From contig NC_135001.1 of assembly GCF_051020985.1 (NCBI RefSeq), positions 16,423,896 through 16,487,895 on the forward strand: a stretch of 64,000 bases of DNA, written 5' to 3'. Position 1 is the stretch's first letter, and every line of letters begins with the position of its first letter. The position numbers and the translations under genes were made by a program. The notes beneath the pieces are model-generated. The model was not told the origin of the DNA. It saw only the letters and a program-made list of their open reading frames with translations, and made no database searches. The DNA is from Nomia melanderi (Eukaryota; Arthropoda; Insecta; Hymenoptera; Halictidae). Below are positions 1 to 13,642 of this stretch, one piece after another.

Positions 1-2480
1 AACTATTCAATATCCTTTTTAATTAAACAGATAACAGTGTTACGTAAAAATTGCAATACCAAATAATTAACAATTATTTGCAATTCCATTTCTCTGTCCT
101 ATAAAGGAATAAGTAACAATAAATAAAATACTCAAAGTTAGGTACTTACAGAGAATTATCTTAACCTTTAAAAGAACATAATAGTCTATAACAAATTGCT
201 TAGCTTATTAACTGTGGAGTTTAGATGAAAACATCTCTCACTGCGCGCACAATAAAATCTAACAAAATATACCCTATAATATACTCCAACAAAAAACTAA
301 AACAGAACGAAGAAGAATCACACGTGTATCTGAAAGAATAACTAATTCATCGTGACAAAAATTAGTATCATTTCAAGTTTCAAGATGACATGTATGTTCG
401 TCAAACGCAGTCAATTGATTAAAACCAGTGGTCACAGCCGTTACCCAAACTGACTGAATCTATATCCAAAACAAAACTCTCTAAACCGAAATTATTTAAA
501 ATGATTCGCATTTCGCACCTCGAAAATACATAAAAACCCGCAATGAGTTTACCAATTACGATCACGCCGGAATAGTTTCGGTGGCCATGGTCGCGCAGAG
601 ATTCTTCCCAGGGGGGAGGGAGGGGTAGCAATCTCCTTAATCCGTAGTGCCGAAGCGCTGACCCGCGCCATTAATTCAGGCACGTATGCTATCGGTTTTG
701 ACGCAACGACAGGTTAGTTGCACGCTCACGCTGACGTTGTAATCTCGTTACCGTTCAACTCCGCAGCTGGTGCAGCTTACGTCTGATCCCAGAAGAGGAT
801 AGAACACTTAAACATTCATAGAAGCCTGCGTCCCGACGTTCAGGCAACCTGCTGCTCGCAGCCCGGAAGTTGGCTCCCTCAGCCTCTTCCCCTTCCCGTG
901 GTACACGTACCAGCACCTGTACACGAAACTCTAAGACCGGGGTAACACACCATTCTGGCTGGCAAGAATGCGTGCTCGGGAACGGGCTCCGGCGTACGCG
1001 GCGAAAGGGAAAGAGGCTGAGACTCGTAGAGAGTCTTAATGAAGCCCATTCATGCAGCCATTATCGTGGAGACCACGTAATCGTCTATGGCAGTTCTCAC
1101 TTAATAATCGTACCCCATATTCCGAAGTCCCCCGGTAATGAGTTTTCAGCGTGCGTGCACCGTTTACGCGGCTTCCGTTCGCGACGCACAATCCTGCGCT
1201 CGCGTATTCAATTCCGCGACAATGGCTGGGTTCCGCGGAACGGCTCCTTGCCGCGCTCAGTACGATTCCCGACAAAAGTTATGTCCGTTTATAATTTCCC
1301 CTGTCGCGAGCTCCGGAAATCAACGCGAGCCTTTGAATTTTAGACACACCGAACTTCCTAATGTCGCTGGAAATGAAATTTGCGCCGCGAGTCGCGACTA
1401 CGCGGAGCAACCGGTTCATGGGATTTCATAAAAATCTGTCTCGCGAATTTCTCGTTGGGTGAATTTGAATTCCTGCGAATCGTTTCATCTAGCAGCATGG
1501 AAGTAACGAATTTAACAAACATTGAATCGTTGCTAGAAAATTGTTAATCCGCTGGGATACTCGAAAACCAGTACTTATTTCAGTTAAATGAACAAAGTTT
1601 GGACCAGTTTATGTTAAATCTCAATCAATCATTCATATTCTTTCCAACAAAAGAACGAAACTTATCGATGATCAAGCATAGACGAAAAGGACTTATTGTA
1701 TCGAGTTTGCAATCCACTGGAAAGATTATTACAAAAGAAAATAAATTTTCATTGTGCGTTATTCGTATCCAAAACGTTCATAAATATTCAACTATCTTTT
1801 TGCAATATAATTTCGTAACACTCCAAAAGGAATCTGGGGAAACGAGTTAGATTGAATTCAACCATCCACACTTTCATCCCGATAGACAATTCTAAGCGCT
1901 CTGCTCGCTAGATGGACGGACGGTACAAACCGAACCATTCGGAATTAACCGTTTGTATCAGTGTGTCGCGTGATATACGTGAAACGTGCCACTCAAACGT
2001 CTACGTGACTTTCGAGCATATTTTAACAATAATCCACCAACTGGAACGTTACGCGTGCGCGGCTATTATCTGAAACAAGTTGCCGTTACCGCCGGCACGT
2101 TCATTAATTCGCAAGTCATTTCACGACTGCTTTACGATCGCGCACCGGGTTCGAACCGTTCGTACAATTCGTTCGCAACGCGGCCGGCCCCTATCTACAT
2201 TTGTATCGGAAAACAAATTTGTCCCGAGGATAATGAATGAAGCGATCGCTCAGTCACGGAACATGTACAGGAAACGCGCACGAAATTCTTGCACGACTCT
2301 GTAATTAATGAACTCACGCCCACGGTCGAGAACACTGTCTCCGATGGCCAGTGTTCAGCGCGCGACGCAAAATGTGGTAACCCGATGTAACTCCTGGGAC
2401 GAAGATCATCGGATAATTACCTGGCGTTGCGTCGTATCAGCTTATAATATTTCACATAAATAACTGTCGGGTACTGCTAT
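1..2480. other. Mosaic spacer with two GC-rich islands, no supported gene
   Basis: AT-rich DNA with copy A of the MITE-like element is followed by GC/CpG-rich islands at about 540-1440 and 1900-2450. The islands have overlapping open frames on both strands (for example 870-1343 plus and 1036-1275 minus), but the predicted peptides are arginine/serine-rich and low in hydrophobic pattern. None matches a family I know. A GTTCGAACC word at 2150 resembles a tRNA B box, but no A box or acceptor stem precedes it. Confidence 0.5.
200..422. repeat. TTAAC-type MITE-like element, copy A
   Basis: This is one of three related elements in the window (others at 21942-22178 and 23031-23282). Its ends form imperfect inverted repeats: TTAGCTTATTAACTGTG on the left and CGCAGTCAATTGATTAA on the right. 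The interior shares two blocks with the other copies: a CCTATAATATA...AACGAAGAAG block, and a block running from GTATCATTTCAAG through GATGACATGTATG to TTCGTCAAACGCAG. There is no coding capacity. Size, inverted ends and multiplicity fit a non-autonomous DNA element or foldback repeat; the superfamily is not assignable by eye. Confidence 0.7.
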
Positions 2481-5390
2481 TGCCGATGGCAACAACGTTT
2501 TCTTGCTTGATGAAACGGATATGATTGATGCGGATATTTATGCGAATTAACTAGTTCACCGCGTTTGGCGTGTATACACATCATCTTAAAGCTTGAAATA
2601 ATGCTAATTCTTACAACGGATTCTTTATTTTTTCAGATAAACATGCGATTCTTTGTTTTGCTTTTTTTCAGTTTATTTGCGCAAAACGAGAGATTTTTCA
2701 AACTAAATTCCACGATTAACAGGTTAGTATTGGTGACGACTAGCTGAAGCAGAAGGACCTTTTAATTACTTCTCTTAGCGAAAGGAAAATATGAAATACA
2801 TATCTTCTCAATTCATAGTTTTATAAATAACGGAGAAAAGATATATCAGATGATAGTGCGTGTTACGTGCATAAGGTAGGCTAGTAGAACAACATGATTT
2901 TGATCGCACCATTCCATGTAGCATTTGCTAGAATGGCAGAATCACATTTAGGAATTAGAGTACATAGAACAGAGGAAACTAAATGCAAGAACACTTGTAA
3001 ATCTATTGATTAAAGTTCTTTAAGTTCCACAAATATTTTATTAAAGTAAAATATTCGTCGAACAAACGATTTTTTTTTGCATAGGGCAGAGTGGGGCTAA
3101 AAATCCGGCGAGTAAGTAGTCCTGAATGGAAAATCATTATTTGTTTATCAATTGACTGAGCGTTGTATACAAAATTTAGTCAATGATAGGTATTTTAAAA
3201 CATTGGAAGTGATGCCATTGAATTTCAAGCAGTTTTACGACTTGCAGAATGATTTTGTGCTTATTTGTGTTCAAAAGTAAAAAAAGTACACTGCGTGTTT
3301 TTCCTCATTTCCCATAAATTATTGCTTATCAATGAATTAAGTAAATGTATTACGATTATATGTTTCTGTAGCAATATGTACATACTTTGATTTATTCCTG
3401 GGTGATACTTGTTTTCAATGTATGTATTGAAAAACCTATGGCGGTACTACTGATATCATTGTGACATTACCCCGCATAAAGATTTATCGTCCCTTCATGT
3501 AAATTCTATTTATTAGAGTGCTGCACTACAAAATAAAAACTAGTCACGGCATTAAACCGTTAAATATAATGAAATGCATTGCAAAAGGGATAATAGAGAA
3601 CAAATTCAATTGTGTAGAGTAGATAGAGAATAAGTCGTATATGCGAAAAAGGATTTACTGAATAAACGTGTGACAATTAGAACAGAATTTCTTACTTAAA
3701 TTTATATTACATGAAAAGCCAGTTGTAAAGTAATAGTATCTTGAGCTGACAGATATTTTATACTTTAACTTAATGACCAATAACAGTATCAATCAAAAAA
3801 CAGTGTAAAGCACGATAGTTACGGTTTATAAAAGATAAAAAACACATCTTATTACTAAATTTTACAATCACTTACACGAAAAGCAGGACTTTCATTCCCA
3901 ACCTACCCTACACGGAGGAAGCTCGAGAAATAGTTACACTTAATTAAATGAAACCCGATGAAACGACGCAACAAACTGCAGTTCATCAATTTTCCATCAC
4001 ACTCGAACGCATTCGCTCGCTTTCAATATTTACGCACGCATCACAATGCAAACGTCGCAATGAAAGAGAATCCGGAAAACCCCTCGCTCGGGCAAATAAT
4101 AACACGCGCGCGAAAACCCCCCGAACAGTTTTTACGTCGCGATTACGGATTCACCGCCGAGGCCCGAAGAATTCTCCTAAATTAATATAGACGAGCACGC
4201 AGATGTGCCCGATAAAATTCGTTACAGTATACGTGACTGGCTCGGAACGGAGGGGCTTCTCGCTCGAATAGTATCCAAGAAATCAGAGCGGCGCACTACG
4301 CTCGTAATATCGGAGCCCCATTAGACGCAACTCGGTTCCTGAATTGGGTTTCGAAAGACGTCACTTTACGGAGGAAGCGCGACGCTATTACAGGCACAGC
4401 TAGTTACTACGATAGTTCAAGGGAAGGAGGAAACTAAGAAGGGGTGAGAGACTCGGGAAGAAGGAGAGGAATGAGGGTATGGCGGAGCGTAATTTCGAGG
4501 CATCTTGGTACTCCCTGTCGCCTTGTGGAGGGAACCGGTAGCGTAGGTACCCCGGAATAAGGGAAAGATGACAGAGAGGGACAGAGAAAGAGAGAGTGAA
4601 CGACGTGGTGCAGGGGGCGGCGGGTGGGGGCGGGAGGGGCGGGAGAGAAGGAGAAGAAGAGAGCTCAGTACCTCATCGACGCTCTCTCTCCCGATTTCTC
4701 TCACACTTACCCTCATGAGCGTGGTAACGTCTCGATGGTGCAACTTCTCCAACGACGGAGTATCTCTCCGGCGTCGAGTACGGAACAAGTTTCGCGGCGA
4801 GAGTGCACACTCCACCTAAATTAACTCGCTTACTTTGGACTTGATTGCATATCCTTATGGCTCAGCGCCTGCGTCCCCTGCCGTCGATCGACTGTCTCTT
4901 CTTACCCTCGTTTAAATCACGCAAAGAGCAGTAATTATTAAAGAAGGCCGCGTTTTCATTAATTTCACGTGAACGACGTTGCGTTACCTTGTTATATCTT
5001 CGGGGAAATTACCTCCGGCGGAACGGAGCGTTTTCTGGTAATTCGTTCCGATCGGATTCGCGTTTCATTAGCGATTCTCGATGTCAGATTGAAGTTAGTT
5101 TAGTGTGTAGCGGGTTTTTGAACGACGGAGTAGGGTGTGAGGCGAAATTCGCAGTGCGATTTGGAGACGGTGGATTTTATTAGAGTTGATAATGGTGATT
5201 AAGACTTTGTTGACCGGTAATCTTACGCATAAGCTGTCACGTCTCACTGTAATTAAATATGGGAGCAAGATAATCTAGATAAACTTCAATGTACTTTATT
5301 TATACATAATGTATTGAAATTGAATTTTTATATAACTTTGAATATTTTGCAATACAGAATATTGCAAAAGCATTGAAACGGCTAATGCAA
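2480..5390. other. AT-rich spacer, then GC island with purine tract
   Basis: From 2480 to about 3880 the DNA is AT-rich and stop-dense, with nothing supported. From 3880 to 4900 composition rises. Between about 4425 and 4680 the plus strand is strongly purine-biased (GA and G runs, AGAGAGG and GAAAGAGAGAG motifs), followed at 4680-4710 by a CT-rich run. This is the first of several such tracts. Open frames at 4417-4815 (minus) and 4568-4819 (plus) are low-complexity by-products of the tract. After 4900 the DNA returns to AT-rich. Confidence 0.5.
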
Positions 5391-5395
5391 ACACG

Positions 5396-5424
5396 GGTTA
5401 ACTCGTGACCGGTCAACAATGTGT
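5396..5424 (-). repeat. Fragment of the TTGACCGGTCACGAG repeat family
   Basis: The plus strand reads GGTTAACTCGTGACCGGTC followed by AACAATGTGT. The reverse complement matches the motif repeated at 54105-54183, over more than 20 bases. It contains the TGACCGGTCA palindrome and half of the ACGAGTTAACTCGT palindrome. The opposite end of an element cannot be found nearby, so this is a fragment or a diverged solo end. Confidence 0.6.
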
Positions 5425-8400
5425 CAGCTTCGATCAACGATGTTCTAGCTTTTGAAAATCTTCGAGGAAAATGGTTCAGTTTAAGTGAAGGTTTATTACT
5501 TCCACAATATTTTATGCATTTAGTAGAACAGAATTTTAATGCACTATAGAATCTCTAAACAAGAATCAATAAATGTGAATTTTCATATAAGTACGCAATG
5601 CAGTTATAACATTATGTTGAGTGAGTTATTGTTTTATAAGAAATATGCGACATAGACTTTTGTCTGTGATTGTGTACCTATTGATAAAACATAATCTTTC
5701 CACGAAAGCAATAAAATTCGCCAGAGAAAATCAGTTAGGCCGAAATATTGGAGGCAACTGTAAGATCATGATGCTCACAATATGGAATTTCAATAGTGCC
5801 CACTGTCCCTTTATATAGAGATATATGGTCTGGCGCGGGTTCTAATCTTGGATATGGCTGTTGGTCCCTTCGGTTCCTTACATCTCATCATCCAATCCTT
5901 CTACGGAATCCGCATAATACGACAACGTTTGCGAGTGTCGAGTGTCGGTATTCGACTGTCGGCAGCTAGGTGTAGCCTACAATACGTTCGCAGACGTTAC
6001 CAGTTTGACTTTCACCGACATTGCCGGCTCCTGCCACCGCCACCGTGAATATCCTACAACTTTCTATTGAAATCTCCGCCGGATAGGAATAACGGCTTCG
6101 TGGTTGGCGGCGACAGTGCCGGGGAGGGTTGCTCTACGACAACACGGTAGATTGAAATCATTCGTAACAGTGCGATTCATCATTCGGCTTATTCCATTTT
6201 TGTAACAAGCATTAAATTCAAAACCAGACGACACATCAATGGGATATCCTACAGGTCGATGTAAAATTTACATTATCGCACACGAGTAAATGTTGTAAGT
6301 TAGAGATAATGTGAAACGGATAATACGGGAAAATAGGAAACAAGAAAAATAGACAATACGTAATTTAAAACCGTTCAATTTTATAAAATGATACTTGTCT
6401 TATTTTCTTTTTAGAAAATGGAAGAGGAATTTTTGACGAAACAATGTAGTGTAGGAAAAGCTCTTTTGAAGATACTTCACTGTGCTCTCACGAAAACATG
6501 TTTGAAACTTTGGTCAGTGGTCCTGAAGTCTGAAGAATTTTGAAAGATCAAATGGAGTTTTGGGATATCTACAGATTATGATGTATGTTGAAGAATATTT
6601 TCAATTTTATGCTGCATTGAGCAAAAGAGAGTTCCGATTATTTGATTCACTCATACAGAATGTATGAAATTGTATTTATGAATATATCATATATTTACTT
6701 AAAGAATCTGATCTAGATTCTGTAATATTCACTGTAATACTCACTGTAAGATGAAATAAACAAAATATATATTATATACTTTTGAAAAGAATAATTATGT
6801 TTCTCGTGTGACACCACACGAGTCATGTTCAAAATGTTCGTATGAAACCAAAAAACATATAGATGCTTCATTTAGTTGACCACTTTGTGTAGAGAGATGT
6901 ATTTTAAAATTTCAACGATTTCATGGTTTTCTGTTACGAGGAGGCACAAAGAAAAAACCGCGAACTTCCGTCGCATTCCAGACAAACCTCTGTTCCGTCT
7001 GATGTCTCGGGAGAAGTAATTAAGTCGCGGAGTTCGTTTCGTGCATCACAGGTAGCGAGTGACGCCAAAGTTGGATACTGAAAGGCTTCCAGTAAATCAA
7101 AGGATCAAGTCTCACGGGTGCGGAACGAAAGGAAACATGATACTTTAGAAATTCAGGAGAAGATCGTATCTCTTGCGAGGAGAAAGGCACATCGGTCGAG
7201 GAAGGAAAGAAAGGGTGGCGGAGGACAGGGGGCGTGGGAGTCGGGTTTAGTGAACTAATCAAGGATTTCTCGCCTTGAGCCGCAGAACAGGAGCTCGTTT
7301 CCTTTTAGGTGACGACGATGAGAGCACGGATGAAAGAATGGGACAAAAAAGGAAGACCACGACACGTCTTCTTCTTATGAAGAACCTGGTCAAGTTAGTC
7401 TAATGAACAGTTTCATAAATATCAAACGCCAATATGAGCTGCTATTAACTGAACTTGCTAACTAATTATTAGACTGCGAATTTTATGCATTTATATTAGC
7501 CATAATTATATAAAGTTTGGCGCAGTATAATACTTAATGGAGACTTAATGCGTTCTTTCTATTTTATTAAAAATTTCGATAAAGTCCTGAATGAGGTGAG
7601 CTGGTTTCTGCAATAGTTTCCTTTTAAAGAAGTACCAACACTGTAAACATTGTTTACGAATTTTTAGTTTAGAATTTTAACTGTATTTTGGTGATAGATA
7701 AGTATATCTGAAGAATTATTTGTAATTGTGTAACGGGAAATTATAGTTTGAAGTTCTTTTGTATAAATATGGAAATTTTTATTAATTTCACATTAATATT
7801 ATATCAAAATCAGTTTAAGGATTTTCAAAGGTTTATGTCATTTTAAAAGATCTACTTTACTGTTTATTTATATCAACGCTATAAAAACGCTTTTTAATTT
7901 CCTAAATATCATGAGAGTAAACATTAAATTTGTCTGATTTACTTTCGTTAAATTACTTTTAAATAATAAGTATAATCCGAACTAAACATAATGAAAATAT
8001 ATTTTGCAAATAAAAATTTACCTTTACCTAATCTTTATCTAGATGTTTTACCTACAGGTTTAGTACCAGTACAATCTTGAATAGTTTAATACATCACTTT
8101 ATAAATAATACTTATCAAAGTATTTACATTGTGTTCTACTTTGACAGTAGTAATGGATTTTCCATCCCTTCTTGAAAACTTCTTAAAATGTCCTACACAT
8201 GCTTTTTAAATTATAATCGCGACACTTTATTACGAAAGTTGCAATAAATTCTCTTCGCTAATCAGTATTTATATATGTATTTACACTCTTATTTGAAATA
8301 AATTTTGATTACAGCTTTCATTCATTAAAAACAGGAGAACCTGTTTCCAGGGATAGACATTTTTATAAACTCTCAAAAGTTACAGTACTTATAAAATATT

Positions 8401-11400
8401 TAAAAATTTGTCTATTATAATTAAAATCACTATATGTAGAAATGCACTGCAATTCTTTCGGCTTTGTGCCATATTGTGCACAAAGTGAAAGTAAATAATC
8501 AATTGTTACCAAAATATCACAACACTTGAAAGTACAAGTTCGTATATATCTTAAACCAAGCATATCTGAACTCCACAGTCCATAATTAAAACAAACACAA
8601 TCGTATTCGCATAAAAACCCACGTCTTCTAATAATCCCAATAGAAATATAGCAACGAAATCTGTTCGCTCCGAGTTCGAACGAAATGATCTAGAATCCAT
8701 GTCTGCATAAATATCCGCAGTCCGCGTATCGCTTCAAATAATCCTTATATTTCGCAACGTCGACGTATCGCGGCAGCGCGGGGATCGTAATAGAAAATAC
8801 AGCCTCGCATTATAAAACCGTTCCAACGTTTATCGCATAATATTCTATCGGAACGAACGTTTCCCATTATAAATCGTGACTTCCCCCTCGCGTACGCGAA
8901 TAATGAAATAATGCGAGCAATATTAAAGAGATAAAGTTAAAAAGAATTCGGAAAGGGGGAGAAACGGGAGAGAATAAAAGAAGGGACGAGAGCGCACGAT
9001 TTAGGTTGGAGATTCGAGGGTGCCGAACGACGAATGGATGAAGCCCGCGGAACCAGAAGCCCGATGCACCCGTCGGGTAATTCTACCCGCTCGAGTACCT
9101 ACCACACTCGCGTGTACACCGAACCTCGGTAGGCATGCACGGTTGCGAGGGAAAGGATGCTGCTTTGATAGCCGCGGGGGAAGTAGATTGGTAAGGTTGA
9201 TGCGCTAGATAGAGTTCATTGGCTCAGCTCTAGATCAAGAGGGTTTACGTTCAGGCATAAAAAAGGGGGCGGAATGCTTTGGAATTGGTTGAACGCGTTC
9301 AGGCCAGCGATTTTACTGCGGAAATGGGACTACTGTCTTGAAAATGACAGTAAAACATCCGCTTTTACTGTTTTTCGCTTCGCCTGCTCTGCACACGTTG
9401 CGCCCGTTAATTTGTATCTCTTTACACACGGTGTTTCCAGAATCGCGGAGTAACCGATCGGATAGTGATACAGCAGGAAAAAATAAGTGGAACAGGTTAA
9501 ACATCGTATTTCCTTTTCGTAGGTGATTTCTAGTTGGAGATAATCGACTTGGAAAATGTGTTCACCGTGCAGGCGTTTGGTACTGATTCTTTCGATGCTC
9601 AATGGAATCTCGGAATTTTGTCGAAAAATGTTATAGTTCCTTTGTGATTTTCGATAATCGAGATTGTTATTGCAATGAGATTAATGTACTTGTTACTTGC
9701 AGTTTGATGTTGCTTTTTAATACGTTATAAGATTGTTGTATTAAAATCGTGTTCTATGATGTTTGGGTGGAACAGTGATAGCGTTACTAGTAGAAACGGT
9801 CAACCATAAACGTACACGATAATCAAGTCTAATATAATAAAATGTTCTATTTCAGATTTTCAAACGCGATTATAGTGGCAACGAAATTGATTTTGTATCG
9901 CATTGAAAAATGTTTACTGTGTATTTTTAATTTATCATTCCTTACGTGGTTGAAACACGATTTCAGCAATCTTTTCGCATTGCAAGGAGTGATTTGATTT
10001 TTATATTCTACAATTTCTCCAAGCCAGTATTTACTGATAACAAACATGAGCGTGAAATATGAATTTTTATTATTTGCGTTAGAATAAAGTTCAGTTTTCT
10101 GAGCCTCGTGTAAACTGTTAGCACTTACGAAGGTACGTAGAATGTATCTGATATCGTGGTAGAGTAGCAAACATACGATTCCTCATGCAATATTCAAAAA
10201 AGCATGTAGACTGAAATTTTTTTAAAAGAAAATTTCAGGTCCGGGAATATCGATTTTTAAAACTTCATTTGATATTCGTAATATTGAATACGATTAAGCT
10301 AACAGACGTTTTTTGATACCTTTTAGACTCAATTTCTATCTACCTAATTGCATCTACTGAATTTATATGCATTTATCGTAAAAAGTAGTTGTATTATAAT
10401 ACGGTAAATCAATAAATCTTAATTTAAATACAAAATTCAAGTATTTTTGGACCACATTAAACCGATGAAGTAATTTCCTATAATTAGGATTTTGAACGGG
10501 AAATTCAAAGAAATTCTTTAATATGGTTGTCAATACCAGCAAACCTGAGTTTTTCAGAGTTTTCCACCCAACTAAATAGCGAAAATACATTACAGCACTA
10601 TAATCCAAATATTTTCTATAATTACTTCCTCAATCAAAGTATAGAACTGAAATTTGGTACAAAATTATTGATCTTAGTGAAATATCGAATCGTTCATTAC
10701 TTGATTTAGTTCAAAGTCCCTTTCGATTATTCAACTATATCATACGAGAAACCAATTTTGACAAAAAGAAACAACGCACAAAACAATATATTATGCACAT
10801 CGTCAATTCATATTCACATCACGAGCTACCTATTTTTCAATTTCTTATAAGTACACTCGTCAAAGTTTCAAATAAATTATTCCTGACTTTTCCCTGGAAT
10901 TACGTCACCGTCTTCGCATGCCAGCAGTCTGCATTAGAGTTTTCGTTGCCTTTTCCATTAGCGCATAATATTTTATTCGACTCACTAACAGAATAACGCC
11001 TTGTTTATGTAAACGTGACTCAGCGTTCGGCGTCGAGGCAATTTTTACGCTCGGCCGTCCGACGACGACGTCGCGCCCATCGCAAAAGAAACATAATTGT
11101 GACCTTCCCTTTTTCATCCGTTGACGCGAGAAGTGTGAGTTACCTGTGACACCGATTGCGAGTGTGTCGCGTGTCTCAGCGCCCCCAGCGATATCATCAC
11201 TGAATAAACATGACATTATTAAGCGGACCGCTGCCCGGCAAACACTCGCGAATTAACATACAAATTGAGCAGCGAAACCGTTCAGCTTCGAGACGCTGAT
11301 TGTGAGAAGAGGAACATACTCGTGTGTCCACTATGATATTTCGATTTAGATGTTACACGTGCCGCCTCACAGGCAACGGACTCAATGATGCAAATGCCTT

Positions 11401-12150
11401 TTACAGAATATCACCCAACACTATCTTTCGACAAATTTTCCCCGCAACATTTGGAAACGGCATAGAAATCAGGTACGAACGAATTTTTGTAGAATTTCGT
11501 AGGGGTTTCTTAATGCATTCTGTACAATCTTAATCCCTGGTCTTGCAACGACGTGGCAGGCTCGTGGTGAAGATTTTAAACAAAATTCAGCAAGGACAAA
11601 TATCGCTGAACTCCTTTGAATTTATATTAAACATTACTTCTCTGTTATCAATAATTATATTTTAGAACGAACATTAGCGTGGAATCTACCCAGAATTTTT
11701 CTCGTTTTTCAATTAATTGTTAACGGCAAAGTAGTTGTATTGATCATAGTTGAGAAGTAAATCATGAGGTAAGGAGTTCAGCATCATTTACTGCTTTGTT
11801 TCTATACTTGCTTATATTTGAAATTCTACTAAAACTGTATCTGTACCTCAATCAAATTGCCTCTCACACTCCATTCATACAATACTTAAGCATACTATAC
11901 TTTACTTAGGAAATCATATAAAAATTCAAATAAAACGAAGGAAAGCCAGGAATTTAAACATAAAATAGAATTTCCTTAGAACTGTCTTCTACGTTCAGAA
12001 ACTTAGAACGAATGAAATATCTATACCCCATTGACTCGATAGAATAAGAATTAAACCGATTCTATAAAGAAATCATTCGCCACAGCCCAATGAGCGTATC
12101 GCTGCACAGATATTAAACTCATACTATTGACACACATTCATCCAGTGACG
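5425..12150. other. Alternating spacer and small GC islands, no supported gene
   Basis: Small GC-richer islands lie at about 5820-6150, 6950-7390, 8600-9320 and 11000-11330. The intervening DNA (5430-5820, 6150-6950, 7390-8600, 9320-11000, 11330-12150) is AT-rich and stop-dense. The open frames present (up to about 110 codons) have no recognisable domain, signal peptide or family motif. I see no tRNA, no tandem array and no inverted-end element here. Confidence 0.45.
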
Positions 12151-13520
12151 CGACTAAACGCGAACAGTCATTCCTGCCAGGGTTATTGGTCACAGGCGTG
12201 GATCCGAGGCCCACCGGACTAATATTTTCCTATAGAAAAATAATTCGTCCCCCGGCGGATCCCGGCGGTGCCGTTTCCATCGCCGCGGTGGTCTCGCGCG
12301 TCCCCGGCGAATAGCTAATGAAATTAATTCCTTTTTTTCATCAACCCCCGCGGAAAAAGTAGAGCAACGTTCCGGTACAGGCCGCGTTATAACGCGGCAC
12401 AATGAAGCGAGCGCGTGACCTTAAGTCCGCCCCTTTCCATTTTCTCTCCTCCCGTGGAAAAAAGGGCGGCAGGTCCGTGGCGAGGGGGAGGGGGAAAGAG
12501 GGGGAGGACATCGTTGGATCATTTCTCGGAGCGAAATGCATCGACAGGATCCTCCGTGTTGGCCGCCCTCTATCGCGCTGCATACAAATGATGAATTACG
12601 AATATCGATCCTGGGGCGGAAAGGGGACGGAGGGACCGGCTGAGACTCGGTGCGAGTGAACCGGCGAGAGAAAGCGGGGGAGGGACTTCGCGCAGAGAGA
12701 AAGAGAGACCGGCGGCGGGGGGGCAGGGACGGTGGGAGGGGAGCGGAGGGGTAGGTGGTGGCTACATAGAAGGGGAGGCAGGAAAATTATTCGCGTCACG
12801 CCAGGCGCAAAAAGCGAATTTACGAATGAGATGTGCCGGCGCAGCGACGCCGATGCGGCCGGTTGGTCCCAGCCTTGATTTCGACCAAGTTTAATTGAGT
12901 GTAGCACTCTTCCGCTGGGAAAACGACACCACGACCAGTTCCGAACTTCAACGAGAACTTTGTCGCGGAATACAGACGTTATGGAGGTCCCGTATACTGC
13001 GAGCCGCCGCGGCACGAGGAAACTTGCGCGGGCACTGGTTGGACGAATCTTTCTCTCTCCGTCCACCACCGGGTTCTTCCTTTCGTTTCCTTTTTTATGG
13101 GTGGACATTTTTATTATTACTACATCGGACGGAGAGTTCTCTACCGAGTTTTCTGTCCGCCGGTCGAATTAAGATCGATGGCGTGGCGCTTCGTTTACGC
13201 GGCATGGTTGCCATTCGCGTGTCCGGGAGAAAGTTCTTTTCTTTGGAATTTTCTTCTAGGGTTGTTCGCCGGCGTTCAGGAAGTTCGGGGATTTGGTCTG
13301 CGGCGGAGGGACGTGATTGCGTTGTTCTGATGACCGCGTTTTACGTTCGGGGATCTTGGAAGTTTGAGTATGTTGAGCGAGTTTCGGTGGCCGGATTTCG
13401 AGTAATTTTGATGAGAATCTTTGACACTGGGAGTCAACCGCGTCCGGCGAAACGGGGTTTAGCTTTTTTGTTTAGCAATTGTTTATGTCGGACGTGTTGC
13501 ACGTTTGAAGTGATTTTAGA
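12150..13520. other. GC/CpG-rich island, possible regulatory or untranslated region
   Basis: This is one of the GC-richest blocks, with CCGCGG and CCCCGGCGG words, purine runs and long chance open frames on both strands (minus 12596-13108; plus 12895-13539). The minus peptide is proline/serine-rich and tracks the purine tract, and the plus peptide is arginine/serine-rich. Neither looks like a protein family. In insects such islands often mark promoters or 5 prime untranslated exons of regulated genes, but no start, splice site or conserved peptide supports a gene here. Confidence 0.45.
12717..12751 (+). other. G-quadruplex-prone G-run cluster
   Basis: Within 35 bases the plus strand has five guanine runs of three or more (7, 3, 3, 4 and 4 G), separated by loops of 1-6 bases. 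This satisfies the usual pattern of four G3+ runs with loops of up to seven bases. It lies at the end of an AGAGAGAAAGAGAGA purine tract in the 12.15-13.5 kb island. Whether it folds in vivo cannot be judged from sequence. Confidence 0.7.
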
Positions 13521-13606
13521 GATTAATAGGTTTACTTGAATGTTGTAATGGATGTATGGAGAAATCGAAAGAAATCTGTTGATACCATTTTTATGAGGAT
13601 TATATG

Positions 13607-13642
13607 TTAATCGTATTAAATGCTCGGTAGTTCTAGTGTTAA
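13607..13642 (+). repeat. Right end of a CTCGGTAGTTCTAGTGTTAA element
   Basis: This stretch differs from 59522-59557 at only two positions outside its ends. Both contain TTAATCGTAT, one variable base and then AAATGCTCGGTAGTTCTA, and both finish in TGTTAA. It is also the near reverse complement of the left end of the 19110 element. No convincing left end is found within 300 bases upstream, so this appears truncated. Confidence 0.6.

Noticed and set aside
870..1343. 157-codon plus-strand open frame
   Set aside because: Basic, low-hydrophobic peptide in a GC island with overlapping frames in other phases and strands.
2148..2158. GGTTCGAACC word resembling a tRNA B box
   Set aside because: No A box, acceptor stem or anticodon arm at the right distance upstream.
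12895..13539. 214-codon plus-strand open frame
   Set aside because: Arginine/serine-rich, starts at a GTG-type codon in a stop-poor GC island, opposed by a 170-codon antisense frame.
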